15,836 nt of DNA. Source: Thermoplasmata archaeon. Its GTDB lineage: Archaea > Thermoplasmatota > Thermoplasmata > Thermoplasmatales > Thermoplasmataceae. Below the pieces are notes generated by a model that saw only the letters and a program-made list of their open reading frames with translations, was not told the DNA's origin and did not search any database. Location of the stretch: contig JAJYRT010000029.1 of assembly GCA_021793945.1 (NCBI GenBank), positions 1 through 15,836 on the forward strand, read 5' to 3'. Positions 1 through 5,743 of the stretch are shown piece after piece. The position numbers were made by a program, and so were the translations under genes. Position 1 is the first letter of the stretch. Every line of letters begins with the position of its first letter.

Positions 1-779
1 ACACGACTATCATGGCTGTGCTTGCCGATAAAGCTGGATATTCTCTTCTGAGTCTCTTCCGTTGCCAGCAGATAGCCAAATGCTGTAGCTTCGTATTCAA
101 GTCCGGCGGAAACCTCGGAGGCCATGCTGCTAACCATCACGGCTTTTATTGTGCTGACCGTGTCATAGGGCTTTTCGGATATCTTCCCTATAAGTTCCCT
201 TACAAAGCTTTCCGCGGAAGCATCCGGGACAACCGCGTCAACGAGGCCTATCTCCATGGCCTTTGCAGCGGAGATTTTTGACCCCGTCAGTGCCAGGTAC
301 ATTGCCTTTCCATATCCTATCAGCCTGGGAAGCACCACGTTTCCTCCGGCTCCGGCATTGATCCCAATGTCAACTTCAGGCTGTCCCAGGGTACATGTTT
401 CAGTCGCGACCCTGATGTCTGCAGATTCCGATAGCTCAAGGCCGCCCCCAAGTGCGTATCCATGAAGCAGAGCTATCACCGGTTTCGGAAACGATCGAAG
501 CTTTAGTACAAGAGCATTCAGCTTCCTGTGGAAAGCTATTGCAGCATCCGTGCTGATTCCGTAGAATTGGTTGATGTCGGCTCCTGCAGAAAAATTTTTG
601 CCCACACCGGAAAACACCACGGCCCTCACTTCCCTGTCCTGGCTGCATTCATCAAGTGCCGAAATGATCTCGTCGGCAACCCCGGCCGTTATCGTGTTGA
701 GTTTTTCGGGCCTGTTTATCAGGATCCAGACGGAATGCGGTTCGTACCTGATTGTTATTTCCAGGTATTTCTCTGGCAT
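1..779 (-). CDS. Enoyl-CoA hydratase/isomerase family protein (3' end cut by window edge)
   Basis: A crotonase-fold enzyme expected to hydrate 2-enoyl-CoA to 3-hydroxyacyl-CoA in the cytoplasm. It reads from an ATG at 779 for 259 codons to the window edge without a stop. The family is usually about 255-265 residues, so only a few codons are probably missing. The oxyanion-hole segment FSAGADI lies near residues 63-69 and YALGGG at 108-113. Both glutamates used by true hydratases are present: E115 in GGGLEL and E135 in GQPEVDIG, 20 residues apart as in rat mitochondrial crotonase (E144/E164). That favours a hydratase over an isomerase or thioesterase of the same fold. The chain-length preference cannot be read from sequence. 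A TATA-like box about 25 bases before the ATG supports this start and a leaderless transcript. The neighbouring plus-strand genes are divergent and functionally unrelated. Confidence 0.93.
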   Translation of the reverse strand, partial: MPEKYLEITIRYEPHSVWILINRPEKLNTITAGVADEIISALDECSQDREVRAVVFSGVGKNFSAGADINQFYGISTDAAIAFHRKLNALVLKLRSFPKPVIALLHGYALGGGLELSESADIRVATETCTLGQPEVDIGINAGAGGNVVLPRLIGYGKAMYLALTGSKISAAKAMEIGLVDAVVPDASAESFVRELIGKISEKPYDTVSTIKAVMVSSMASEVSAGLEYEATAFGYLLATEETQKRISSFIGKHSHDSR

Positions 780-800
780 TGAATAGTATCATTTCACTGG

Positions 801-810
801 TTATAATCGT
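801..810 (-). promoter_or_regulatory. TATA-like promoter of the enoyl-CoA hydratase gene
   Basis: Read on the minus strand, ACGATTATAA is centred about 25 bases upstream of the ATG at 779. This spacing puts the transcript start at or near the start codon, as in leaderless archaeal genes. Confidence 0.5.
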
Positions 811-867
811 TGATGTTCGCACTGCCTAGCAATATCAATCACCGCGTGGGAGGCGCTTCACGGAAAT

Positions 868-877
868 GCTTAATTGA
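868..877 (+). promoter_or_regulatory. TATA-like box upstream of the omega-RNA-like element
   Basis: GCTTAATTGA resembles an archaeal TATA box. A start 25-30 bases downstream would fall near 898-903, about 10-14 bases before the conserved structured RNA begins. It may be the original promoter of the acetyltransferase gene now found 490 bases downstream, separated from it by the inserted element. It would also make an RNA with a short guide-like 5' extension. Both ideas are inference. Confidence 0.35.
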
Positions 878-911
878 TCCGGCAGATATCCAGCGGCATG
901 CACCATTATGA

Positions 912-979
912 AGTCAACTACCAACCCCTGAAGGGGTTGGCTTGTCCCGTGAGGGACAGCGCAAGAGTTGATTAGGGGG
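912..979 (+). ncRNA. HEARO / omega-RNA-like three-way junction, copy 1 (short form)
   Basis: Three helices can be drawn. A closing stem pairs AGTCAACT (912-919) with AGTTGATT (966-973), with one G-U pair. A perfect 8-bp hairpin pairs CCAACCCC (921-928) with GGGGTTGG (933-940) across a TGAA loop. A 6-bp hairpin pairs TGTCCC (943-948) with GGGACA (953-958) across GTGA. The same closing stem and first hairpin recur at 15713-15808, with a different second arm. HEARO RNAs, now known as the guide RNAs of IscB nucleases, lie just upstream of the nuclease gene, as here. The second arm is much shorter than in the other copy, so this copy may be a reduced or non-functional scaffold. Family assignment rests on structure and context only. 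Confidence 0.6.
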
Positions 980-989
980 CTTTGAAAAC

Positions 990-1349
990 ATGCAAAACAT
1001 GAAAGAAAAGCAGAAGTTAGTTGGGAGAAATACATGCACACCTGCGGATGCCCCACAAGTCCGTAGCAACTGTGATCGTGCATTGCAGTTGAACAGGAAA
1101 GGGTTCAGGCCTTCGATACGAAGGAGAAGGTATCCGTTGCAGCCAGGAGACGCTGTTCTTTTTCAAGAAGAGGAATGGAAAGTGGTAGGTACACATGCTA
1201 TTGGGAAAAGTGTAATCATAAAAAAAGAGGGAAAAAAGATGAATGTAAATGTAAAGAAAGTAAAGCTAAGAAGATATGGTAAGGGTTTGAAGTTTAACAT
1301 CCAATTCCTCCCACCCCTCAAGAGGTGGGTATCCTTGGAGGTATCCTGA
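990..1349 (+). CDS. IscB-like protein fragment, C-terminal domain only
   Basis: This 119-residue basic protein reads from the ATG at 990, with a GGGGG purine run 10-15 bases before it. From about residue 25 it resembles the C-terminal region of IscB/HNH-type RNA-guided nucleases: an arginine-rich run (RRRRYPLQPGD, near 43-53) followed by a small predicted beta-rich unit with alternating charged and hydrophobic residues (EWKVVG, SVIIKK, NVNVKK) and ending RYGKGLKF. A full IscB is about 400-500 residues. The N-terminal PLMP-like segment, the RuvC parts and the HNH motif are absent, so no nuclease activity is expected. The frame runs through the right-end hairpin and stops inside the duplicated ribosome-binding segment of the next gene, so its last 12 or so residues are probably not native. 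It is most likely a deletion remnant. Assignment comes from recognition of family features, not an alignment. Confidence 0.5.
   Translation: MQNMKEKQKLVGRNTCTPADAPQVRSNCDRALQLNRKGFRPSIRRRRYPLQPGDAVLFQEEEWKVVGTHAIGKSVIIKKEGKKMNVNVKKVKLRRYGKGLKFNIQFLPPLKRWVSLEVS
1310..1329 (+). repeat. Right-end hairpin of the IscB-type element
   Basis: CCCACC (1310-1315) pairs perfectly with GGTGGG (1324-1329) across an 8-base loop. Subterminal hairpins of this kind mark the ends of IS200/IS605-group elements. CCTCC at 1307-1311 is also complementary to GGAGG at 1337-1341, the ribosome-binding site of the next gene, so the element end could mask that site in RNA. Confidence 0.5.
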
Positions 1350-1367
1350 TGAGAGGTATCCTGATGA
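1338..1367 (+). repeat. Perfect 15-bp tandem duplication carrying RBS and start codon
   Basis: GAGGTATCCTGATGA occurs twice head to tail, at 1338-1352 and 1353-1367. Each unit carries a GAGG ribosome-binding site 7 bases before an ATG (1349 and 1364). Both ATGs are in frame with the acetyltransferase, because the unit length is a multiple of three. It abuts the right end of the inserted element. Confidence 0.85.
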
Positions 1368-1885
1368 GAGACGGGCCGATTTCGATCTCCAATGATCTTG
1401 ACAGCAAATATGCCCCTGAGATCGCGCGGCTCGCCAACGATTCAACCATAGCGGAATTCATCGGAGGTCATGGATTTCCACATCCATACACAACAGAGGA
1501 TGCACTTTATTTCTTCAGCATGAACAGGGAGGAGGGAAAACATGAGTTTGCAATAGACTTCATAATATTCCTCGACGAAAAGCCTGCCGGAGTAATCGGG
1601 CTGAAGGACATTGATTATTACGACGGCAAGGCACACGTCGGATACTGGGTCGGCAAGGAGTTCAGGTCAAAGGGAGTGGCTTCAGGGGCACTGAAGCTTG
1701 TGTGCGAGTTTTCCAGGAAAACCCTCAACATTGGGCGGCTGTACACAAAGGTGATGGAAAACAACCCCGCCTCCATGAAGGTGCTCCTCAGGAACGGTTT
1801 CAGCATAGAAGGTTTTGAACGGGACTCTTTCCGAGTGGATGGAGGGTACAGATCCATGTTACTGTTGGCCAGGATCATGCGATGA
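1364..1885 (+). CDS. GNAT-family N-acetyltransferase (RimJ/RimL-like)
   Basis: A 173-residue cytoplasmic acetyl-CoA-dependent acetyltransferase of unknown acceptor. The acetyl-CoA pyrophosphate loop is RSKGVA at 101-106, after the strand AHVGYWV and before a helix, which is GNAT motif A. NNPASMKVLLRNGF near 133-145 is the C-terminal half typical of the RimJ/RimL type (ribosomal-protein alanine acetyltransferases and aminoglycoside/spermidine relatives). The ATG at 1364 was chosen for its GAGG site 7 bases upstream. The ATG at 1349 has an equally good site and adds five residues (MRGIL) created by the 15-bp duplication. A GTG at 1325 would lie inside the element hairpin and is unlikely. The original promoter may lie upstream of the element near 868. 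The substrate cannot be predicted. Confidence 0.88.
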   Translation: MRDGPISISNDLDSKYAPEIARLANDSTIAEFIGGHGFPHPYTTEDALYFFSMNREEGKHEFAIDFIIFLDEKPAGVIGLKDIDYYDGKAHVGYWVGKEFRSKGVASGALKLVCEFSRKTLNIGRLYTKVMENNPASMKVLLRNGFSIEGFERDSFRVDGGYRSMLLLARIMR

Positions 1886-1948
1886 CCCAGGGGACTCCCC
1901 AGCAACTCTCCTGCTTTCGGCCTTAATTTCTCCGAATGATACGCAAGG

Positions 1949-1956
1949 ATTAAAAT
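1949..1956 (+). promoter_or_regulatory. TATA-like promoter of the peroxiredoxin gene
   Basis: ATTAAAAT is centred 25 bases before the ATG at 1978 and preceded by a purine-rich stretch (GCAAGG) resembling a BRE. The spacing fits a leaderless transcript. Confidence 0.5.
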
Positions 1957-1977
1957 GTAGGTTCCCATGGACATGAC

Positions 1978-2451
1978 ATGGCTCTAAAGGTTGGGGAAAA
2001 AGCGCCTGATTTCACTGCAATGTCAGACTCCGGGTCTTCTGTTACTCTTTCTGGTGCACTTAAGAATGGGGCGGTGGTACTATATTTTTATCCGAAGGAT
2101 GAGACGCCTGGCTGCACGGCAGAGGCATGCACATTCAGGGACAGGTGGGATGATATAAAAGGCCTCGGCGCGACTGTATACGGAGTGAGTTCTGATTCCC
2201 TGGAATCCCATAAAAGATTCAAGGAGAGAAGAAACCTGCCCTTCACGCTTTTATCTGACCCTGACAAGGCGATCAGGAAACTGTATGGTGCAACCGGAGC
2301 GATACTGCCTCCAAGAATAACCTTTGTTATAGATGAAGGGGGGATTATCCGGCACATCTACAACTCCCAGATGAATGCCAGGAGCCATGCGGTCGAGGCG
2401 ATAAATGCCCTCAATGCGATCAGGCAGAACAGCGGAAAGTCCGGAAACTGA
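1978..2451 (+). CDS. bcp: Thioredoxin-dependent peroxiredoxin, Bcp/PrxQ type
   Basis: This 157-residue cytoplasmic peroxidase reduces H2O2 and organic hydroperoxides using a thiol donor. The thioredoxin-fold start KVGEKAPDF is at 4-12. The peroxidatic motif TPGCTAEAC is at 43-51, with T43, peroxidatic C46 and resolving C51 five residues later, the spacing of atypical 2-Cys Bcp/PrxQ enzymes. The conserved arginine that activates C46 is R113 in PPRITFVID. Length is normal for the family (about 150-160). The gene has its own promoter and no tight linkage to its neighbours. Aerobic acidophiles usually carry several such peroxidases; which reductant serves this one is not visible here. Confidence 0.94.
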   Translation: MALKVGEKAPDFTAMSDSGSSVTLSGALKNGAVVLYFYPKDETPGCTAEACTFRDRWDDIKGLGATVYGVSSDSLESHKRFKERRNLPFTLLSDPDKAIRKLYGATGAILPPRITFVIDEGGIIRHIYNSQMNARSHAVEAINALNAIRQNSGKSGN

Positions 2452-2457
2452 ACTCTG

Positions 2458-2465
2458 TATTTAAG
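2458..2465 (+). promoter_or_regulatory. TATA-like promoter of the ipk-fni-ZPR1 operon
   Basis: TATTTAAG lies 33-40 bases before the ATG at 2498, so a start near 2486-2488 would leave a leader of only about 10 bases. It begins six bases after the peroxiredoxin stop codon. Confidence 0.45.
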
Positions 2466-2497
2466 TAATTGATATCACTTCTGACAGTAACATCTGC

Positions 2498-3235
2498 ATG
2501 ACTACCATAGTGAAACTTGGAGGATCGATCATAACTGACAAGACTGAATACCGCCGGTTCATGAAGCAGGACACTGAGAAAGCAGTCTCCATGCTCTCTT
2601 CCCTGGGAGACGATCTGGTGCTGGTCCATGGAGGAGGGTCATACGGGCACATCAAGGCAAGAGAGTATGGCATCCCAGGGCCTATCAATGAAAGGAGCCG
2701 CAAAGGTTTTTCACTTATACACTGTGATATGCTCAGGCTTAATGGAGAAGTATCTGAAATACTGATCTCCCATGATTACAGATTTATCTCCCTCCCTCCT
2801 GCCGCTTTCATATTCGGTAGAACCAGATCATATTCCGCATTCATGAAATACTTTGAGAGTGGAATCATGCCGGTGACCTTCGGAGACGTTTACGTGAAGA
2901 GCGATACAGAGTACGGCATATACTCTGGAGACACCCTGGTGTACGACTTAGCCAGAATATTCATGCCCGAAAGGGTCATTTTCCTGAGCGACGTTGACGG
3001 TATATTCAACAGGAATCCGAAATTATACAGTGATGCAAAGCTTCTCTCCAGACTGGACGAGGATGCCACCTTCCAGCCAACGGCCATAGACGTAACAGGC
3101 GGAATAGCAAGAAAGCTGGAAATCATGAAGAAAGTCAGGAAATATGCAAAATCTGTTTATCTTATTAACGGATTAAAGCCGGAGAGGTTGCGAATGCTCG
3201 ATTCTCCCGACCTGATAGGGACCGTGATCAAATGA
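2498..3235 (+). CDS. ipk: Isopentenyl phosphate kinase
   Basis: This 245-residue amino-acid-kinase-fold enzyme phosphorylates isopentenyl phosphate to isopentenyl diphosphate with ATP, the last step of the archaeal alternative mevalonate routes. The ATP-binding start is VKLGGSIITDK (5-15), with K6 and K15. The glycine-rich HGGGSYGH (44-51) ends in H51, the histidine that hydrogen-bonds the substrate phosphate and separates isopentenyl phosphate kinases from other members of the fold. FLSDVDGIF (near 165-173) and DVTGGI further on are the nucleotide-side motifs. Thermoplasma acidophilum has a well-studied enzyme of this type that works after mevalonate 3-kinase, mevalonate-3-phosphate 5-kinase and a decarboxylase; whether this organism uses that branch cannot be told here. 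The stop overlaps the start of the next gene by four bases (ATGA), so translation is probably coupled. Confidence 0.94.
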   Translation: MTTIVKLGGSIITDKTEYRRFMKQDTEKAVSMLSSLGDDLVLVHGGGSYGHIKAREYGIPGPINERSRKGFSLIHCDMLRLNGEVSEILISHDYRFISLPPAAFIFGRTRSYSAFMKYFESGIMPVTFGDVYVKSDTEYGIYSGDTLVYDLARIFMPERVIFLSDVDGIFNRNPKLYSDAKLLSRLDEDATFQPTAIDVTGGIARKLEIMKKVRKYAKSVYLINGLKPERLRMLDSPDLIGTVIK

Positions 3236-4284
3236 TAGAGAACCGCAAAGAGGAACATATAAGGATTGCCGAGAAAGAAGCTGTTTCTTCAGAATACAAT
3301 TACTGGGATGACGTTAAGATAATTCACCAGGCTATCCCGGAGGTTGATTTTGATCAGATAGACACAAGCGTAAACTTTCTTGGAAGAACATCAAGGTATC
3401 CTTTCCTGATTTCGTCCATGACAGGTGGAACTGACCTTGCGAAGAGGATAAATGGAAATCTCGCAGCTGCCGCAGAACACTTCGGCATTGGGATGGGCGT
3501 CGGAAGCATGCGCGCCGCGGTGGAGAAGAAGGAACTTGCAGACACATATTCTGTCATAAACGGATACAATATCCCGTTCAAAATAGCCAATATAGGAGCA
3601 CCACAGCTTATAGGACAGAAAAAGCCCGCATTCTCCGACTCCGACATTGAGTATTGCTTCAGCCTGATAAATGCTGATTTCCTCATCATACACTTCAATT
3701 TTCTACAGGAAATGGTCCAGCCTGAGGGGGACAGGAACGCCAGGGGCGTAATGAAGAGGCTGAAAGACATAGCGTCAAGCTACCCGGTAATAGCAAAGGA
3801 AACTGGTAACGGGTTTTCACGCGAAGCTGCACTGGAACTTAAGGACGCGGGAGTCCGGGCAATTGATGTGGGCGGGTTAGGAGGAACATCATTCGCTGCG
3901 ATTGAGTACTACCGGGCCGTGAAGGCAAGCGATTCCGAAAAGATGCATTCAGGTAAGACGTTCTGGAACTGGGGAATACCGTCACCTGCATCAATCAGGT
4001 ACTGTGATGTCGGTCTGCCTGTGATTGGCAGCGGGGGCCTGAGAAATGGGCTGGATCTAGCCAAGTCTGTAATGATAGGTGCGACCATGGGGGGATTTGC
4101 CAGGAATTTCCTGAGCACTGCGGACAAATCCTTCGATGCCCTTAAAATCCAGATTGATGAAATAATCAGGGACATGAAGATGACAATGTTCCTGACTTCG
4201 TCGGAAAATGTTGGTGCACTCAGGAAAGCCAGATATTTTGTAACGGAGCCGCTGAGGTCATGGTTTAGTGCCTACGGTGAGTGA
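3232..4284 (+). CDS. fni: Type 2 isopentenyl-diphosphate delta-isomerase (FMN-dependent)
   Basis: This 350-residue enzyme interconverts isopentenyl and dimethylallyl diphosphate, the two building blocks of archaeal ether-lipid chains, quinones and carotenoids. It is a TIM-barrel flavoprotein needing FMN, Mg2+ and a reduced flavin. Visible motifs: SSMTGGT (61-67) for FMN; GIGMGVGSMRAA (85-96); HFNFLQE (154-160), holding the conserved H154, N156, Q159 and Mg2+-binding E160; KETGNG and VGGLGGTS for flavin phosphate; GSGGLRNGLDLAKS and GATMGGFAR near the C-terminus. Length matches the family (about 340-360). The start overlaps the kinase stop by four bases. Its substrate is the product of that kinase, so the pair catalyses consecutive steps. 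Confidence 0.96.
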   Translation: MIENRKEEHIRIAEKEAVSSEYNYWDDVKIIHQAIPEVDFDQIDTSVNFLGRTSRYPFLISSMTGGTDLAKRINGNLAAAAEHFGIGMGVGSMRAAVEKKELADTYSVINGYNIPFKIANIGAPQLIGQKKPAFSDSDIEYCFSLINADFLIIHFNFLQEMVQPEGDRNARGVMKRLKDIASSYPVIAKETGNGFSREAALELKDAGVRAIDVGGLGGTSFAAIEYYRAVKASDSEKMHSGKTFWNWGIPSPASIRYCDVGLPVIGSGGLRNGLDLAKSVMIGATMGGFARNFLSTADKSFDALKIQIDEIIRDMKMTMFLTSSENVGALRKARYFVTEPLRSWFSAYGE

Positions 4285-4285
4285 G

Positions 4286-4816
4286 ATGGAGGATCAGGAG
4301 CCACCCAGGGAAATCGAGACTGACATGCCCTGTCCAGTATGCGGTGCACACCTATTCCTCATATTTTATGCAACAGAAATTCCGTATGAAGGTGAGATAC
4401 TCATCCAGACACAGATGTGCAAGAACTGCTTCTACAAGAATACGTCCATACAGAGAACTGAGGGTCTTGCCCCCATAGAGACCTCCCTTGAGATACTGGA
4501 CGGAATTGACCTGAATGTTGTTGTGTACAGATCACCTGGAGCCAAGGTATCGATACCGGAAATAGGGGTTGAGATAGAGCCTGGTGCGGCATCAAACGGA
4601 GATATTACAACTGTAGAGGGTCTGCTGATGGCCATCAGGGACCAGATGATATTCATATCTGACAGTGCAGACGATGAGGAAAGATTCAGCGAGATCATGG
4701 AAACAATCAATTCTGTCCTCGACGGTAAAGGCCCCAGAATAACGATACACATTGATGATCCAAAGGGCATAAGCAAGATAGTCAGCTACCGGGCAGTTAC
4801 CAGAGGATTGAACTGA
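4286..4816 (+). CDS. ZPR1-type zinc-finger protein
   Basis: This 176-residue protein has an N-terminal four-cysteine zinc finger, C16-x2-C19 and C45-x2-C48, spaced as in the ZPR1 finger. A beta-rich region containing VVVYRSPGAKVSIPEIGVEIEPGA follows; it resembles the ZPR1 jelly-roll-like domain that comes after each finger. The helical hairpin VEGLLMAIRDQM follows it. Eukaryotic ZPR1 has two such modules and acts with elongation factor eEF1A; archaeal forms have one and are poorly characterised, so an EF1A chaperone role is only a suggestion. The ATG at 4286 was chosen because it sits one base after the isomerase stop; a GTG at 4268 would add six residues overlapping that gene. It is the last gene of the ipk-fni operon. 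No link to isoprenoid metabolism is evident. Confidence 0.85.
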   Translation: MEDQEPPREIETDMPCPVCGAHLFLIFYATEIPYEGEILIQTQMCKNCFYKNTSIQRTEGLAPIETSLEILDGIDLNVVVYRSPGAKVSIPEIGVEIEPGAASNGDITTVEGLLMAIRDQMIFISDSADDEERFSEIMETINSVLDGKGPRITIHIDDPKGISKIVSYRAVTRGLN

Positions 4817-4901
4817 AACAACCGATATCGATTACGAAAATCGCCACCTGCTCCACGCATATCGGATAATATTGTATTTCTGAAATTACGCCCACAATCA
4901 G

Positions 4902-4910
4902 TTTTAAATA
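4902..4910 (+). promoter_or_regulatory. TATA-like promoter of the ATP synthase operon
   Basis: TTTTAAATA is centred about 34 bases before the ATG of atpK at 4940, implying a leader of roughly 8 bases. It lies in the only non-coding gap (4817-4939) before the operon. The gap holds no other clear feature apart from AT-rich sequence. Confidence 0.55.
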
Positions 4911-4939
4911 ACCTTCACCTATGATCCTACGGTATATCC

Positions 4940-5170
4940 ATGGTATTAACGACAATTGATGCGTATCTGGCAATAGCAGCTTCGATCTCCATAGCCGGCG
5001 GCCTTATAGGAACGGGAATGGCTCAGCAGGGGATAGGAGCTGCCGGAATGGGAATTATTGCGGAAAAACCTGAGAAGTTCGGACAGGTGCTTTTCTTCTT
5101 TATTATTCCGGAAACATTGTGGATCATAGGAGTAGCTTTTGGAATAATACTGCTTCTGGGCATCCTTTAG
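4940..5170 (+). CDS. atpK: A-type ATP synthase subunit K (rotor-ring proteolipid)
   Basis: A 76-residue membrane protein of two helices (about 6-28 and 47-75) joined by a short polar loop (AEKPEK, 41-46). Copies form the rotating ring that carries ions past subunit I. The ion-binding carboxylate is E58 in FIIPETLWIIG, in the middle of helix 2. The single-hairpin size is the common archaeal and bacterial form, not the doubled or tripled versions of some methanogens. The glutamine that often follows the PET motif in sodium-binding rings is replaced by L60, while Q29 in helix 1 could still be a ligand. No cleavable signal peptide is evident. It is the first gene of the operon, which may help it to be made in excess, since the ring needs about ten copies. 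Confidence 0.95.
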   Translation: MVLTTIDAYLAIAASISIAGGLIGTGMAQQGIGAAGMGIIAEKPEKFGQVLFFFIIPETLWIIGVAFGIILLLGIL

Positions 5171-5179
5171 ACGATACAT

Positions 5180-5743
5180 ATGCCTATTGAACAGATCAGG
5201 GAAAGCATCATCGCACGCAGGGATTCTGAGATTGAGAGCCTCAAGGCTAAATTCAGGGCAGAACTGGTGGCATTCAATTCAAGGGCGGAGAAACAGAAAT
5301 CCGAACTCGATCTGGCGTACAAAAAGAAGATCGACGATGATACCCGAGCGCTTGTTAAAAAAACTGTCGACAGCGCGACACTTGAAGCAAGGCAGATCGT
5401 GAACTCAAGGATCGGGGAACTTCTGAACAAAGGGCTCGACATGATGATGGAACAGCTGAAGGATCTAAGGAAATCTCCTGAATATCACGACATCATGAAT
5501 CAGATGGTCAAGGACGCCAGAAGAATGTTTGGGGATAACTGCACGATTCTCGTGAGACACGAGGATGCTTCAGGAATAAGAGGTACAGGAAGCATAAAAA
5601 TTTTGGAGAGCAAACTGGACGGGGTTGGCGGCATTATCGCCAGAAGCGGTGACGGTAGGGTAGAACTGGATTTAACGATGACAGCACTATTCAAAGATAT
5701 CAGGGAAAACCTGATGCAGGAAATATATAACCGGATAAGGTGA
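5180..5743 (+). CDS. atpE: A-type ATP synthase subunit E (peripheral stalk)
   Basis: A 187-residue soluble protein with a long charged N-terminal helix (about 1-100, rich in E, K, R and A) and a compact C-terminal domain containing CTILVRHEDASGIRGTGSIKI and GGIIARSGDGRVELDLT. That glycine-rich segment is typical of subunit E. With subunit H it forms the peripheral stalks that hold the A3B3 head against rotation. The length fits the family (about 185-200). The ATG lies 9 bases after the atpK stop with no strong Shine-Dalgarno. The end overlaps the GTG start of atpC by four bases. Confidence 0.93.
   Translation: MPIEQIRESIIARRDSEIESLKAKFRAELVAFNSRAEKQKSELDLAYKKKIDDDTRALVKKTVDSATLEARQIVNSRIGELLNKGLDMMMEQLKDLRKSPEYHDIMNQMVKDARRMFGDNCTILVRHEDASGIRGTGSIKILESKLDGVGGIIARSGDGRVELDLTMTALFKDIRENLMQEIYNRIR

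Larger units (their letters stand above)
912..1337 (+). mobile_element. Short internally deleted IscB-type (IS200/IS605-like) element
   Basis: The segment has an omega-RNA-like folded left end (912-979), a short frame resembling the C-terminal domain of IscB (990 onward) and a hairpin at its right end (1310-1329). This is the layout of an IscB transposon, with the RNA upstream of the nuclease gene, but the N-terminal, RuvC and HNH parts of the nuclease are missing. No tyrosine transposase (TnpA) gene is present, so the element would depend on a transposase elsewhere. The left boundary is inferred from the second copy near 15713, where similarity starts at AGTCAACT. The right boundary is approximate. 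Confidence 0.55.

Noticed and set aside
912..979. The palindromic repeats as a CRISPR array or a tRNA.
   Set aside because: The window holds only two copies 14.8 kb apart with no spacer arrangement, and the fold lacks the tRNA anticodon arm and conserved T-loop.
1325..1363. GTG start at 1325 giving a longer acetyltransferase.
   Set aside because: It lies inside the element's hairpin, has no suitable ribosome-binding site, and the extra residues just translate the duplicated leader.
2119..2135. Partial match of the copy 1 guide-like flank (GGCATGCAC) inside the peroxiredoxin gene, with another near 9636 in atpB.
   Set aside because: The matches are short, gapped and in ordinary coding sequence; this is expected by chance.
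3354..3770. A 138-codon minus-strand open frame opposite fni.
   Set aside because: It is a shadow of the isomerase gene, which has all catalytic residues in the sense frame.
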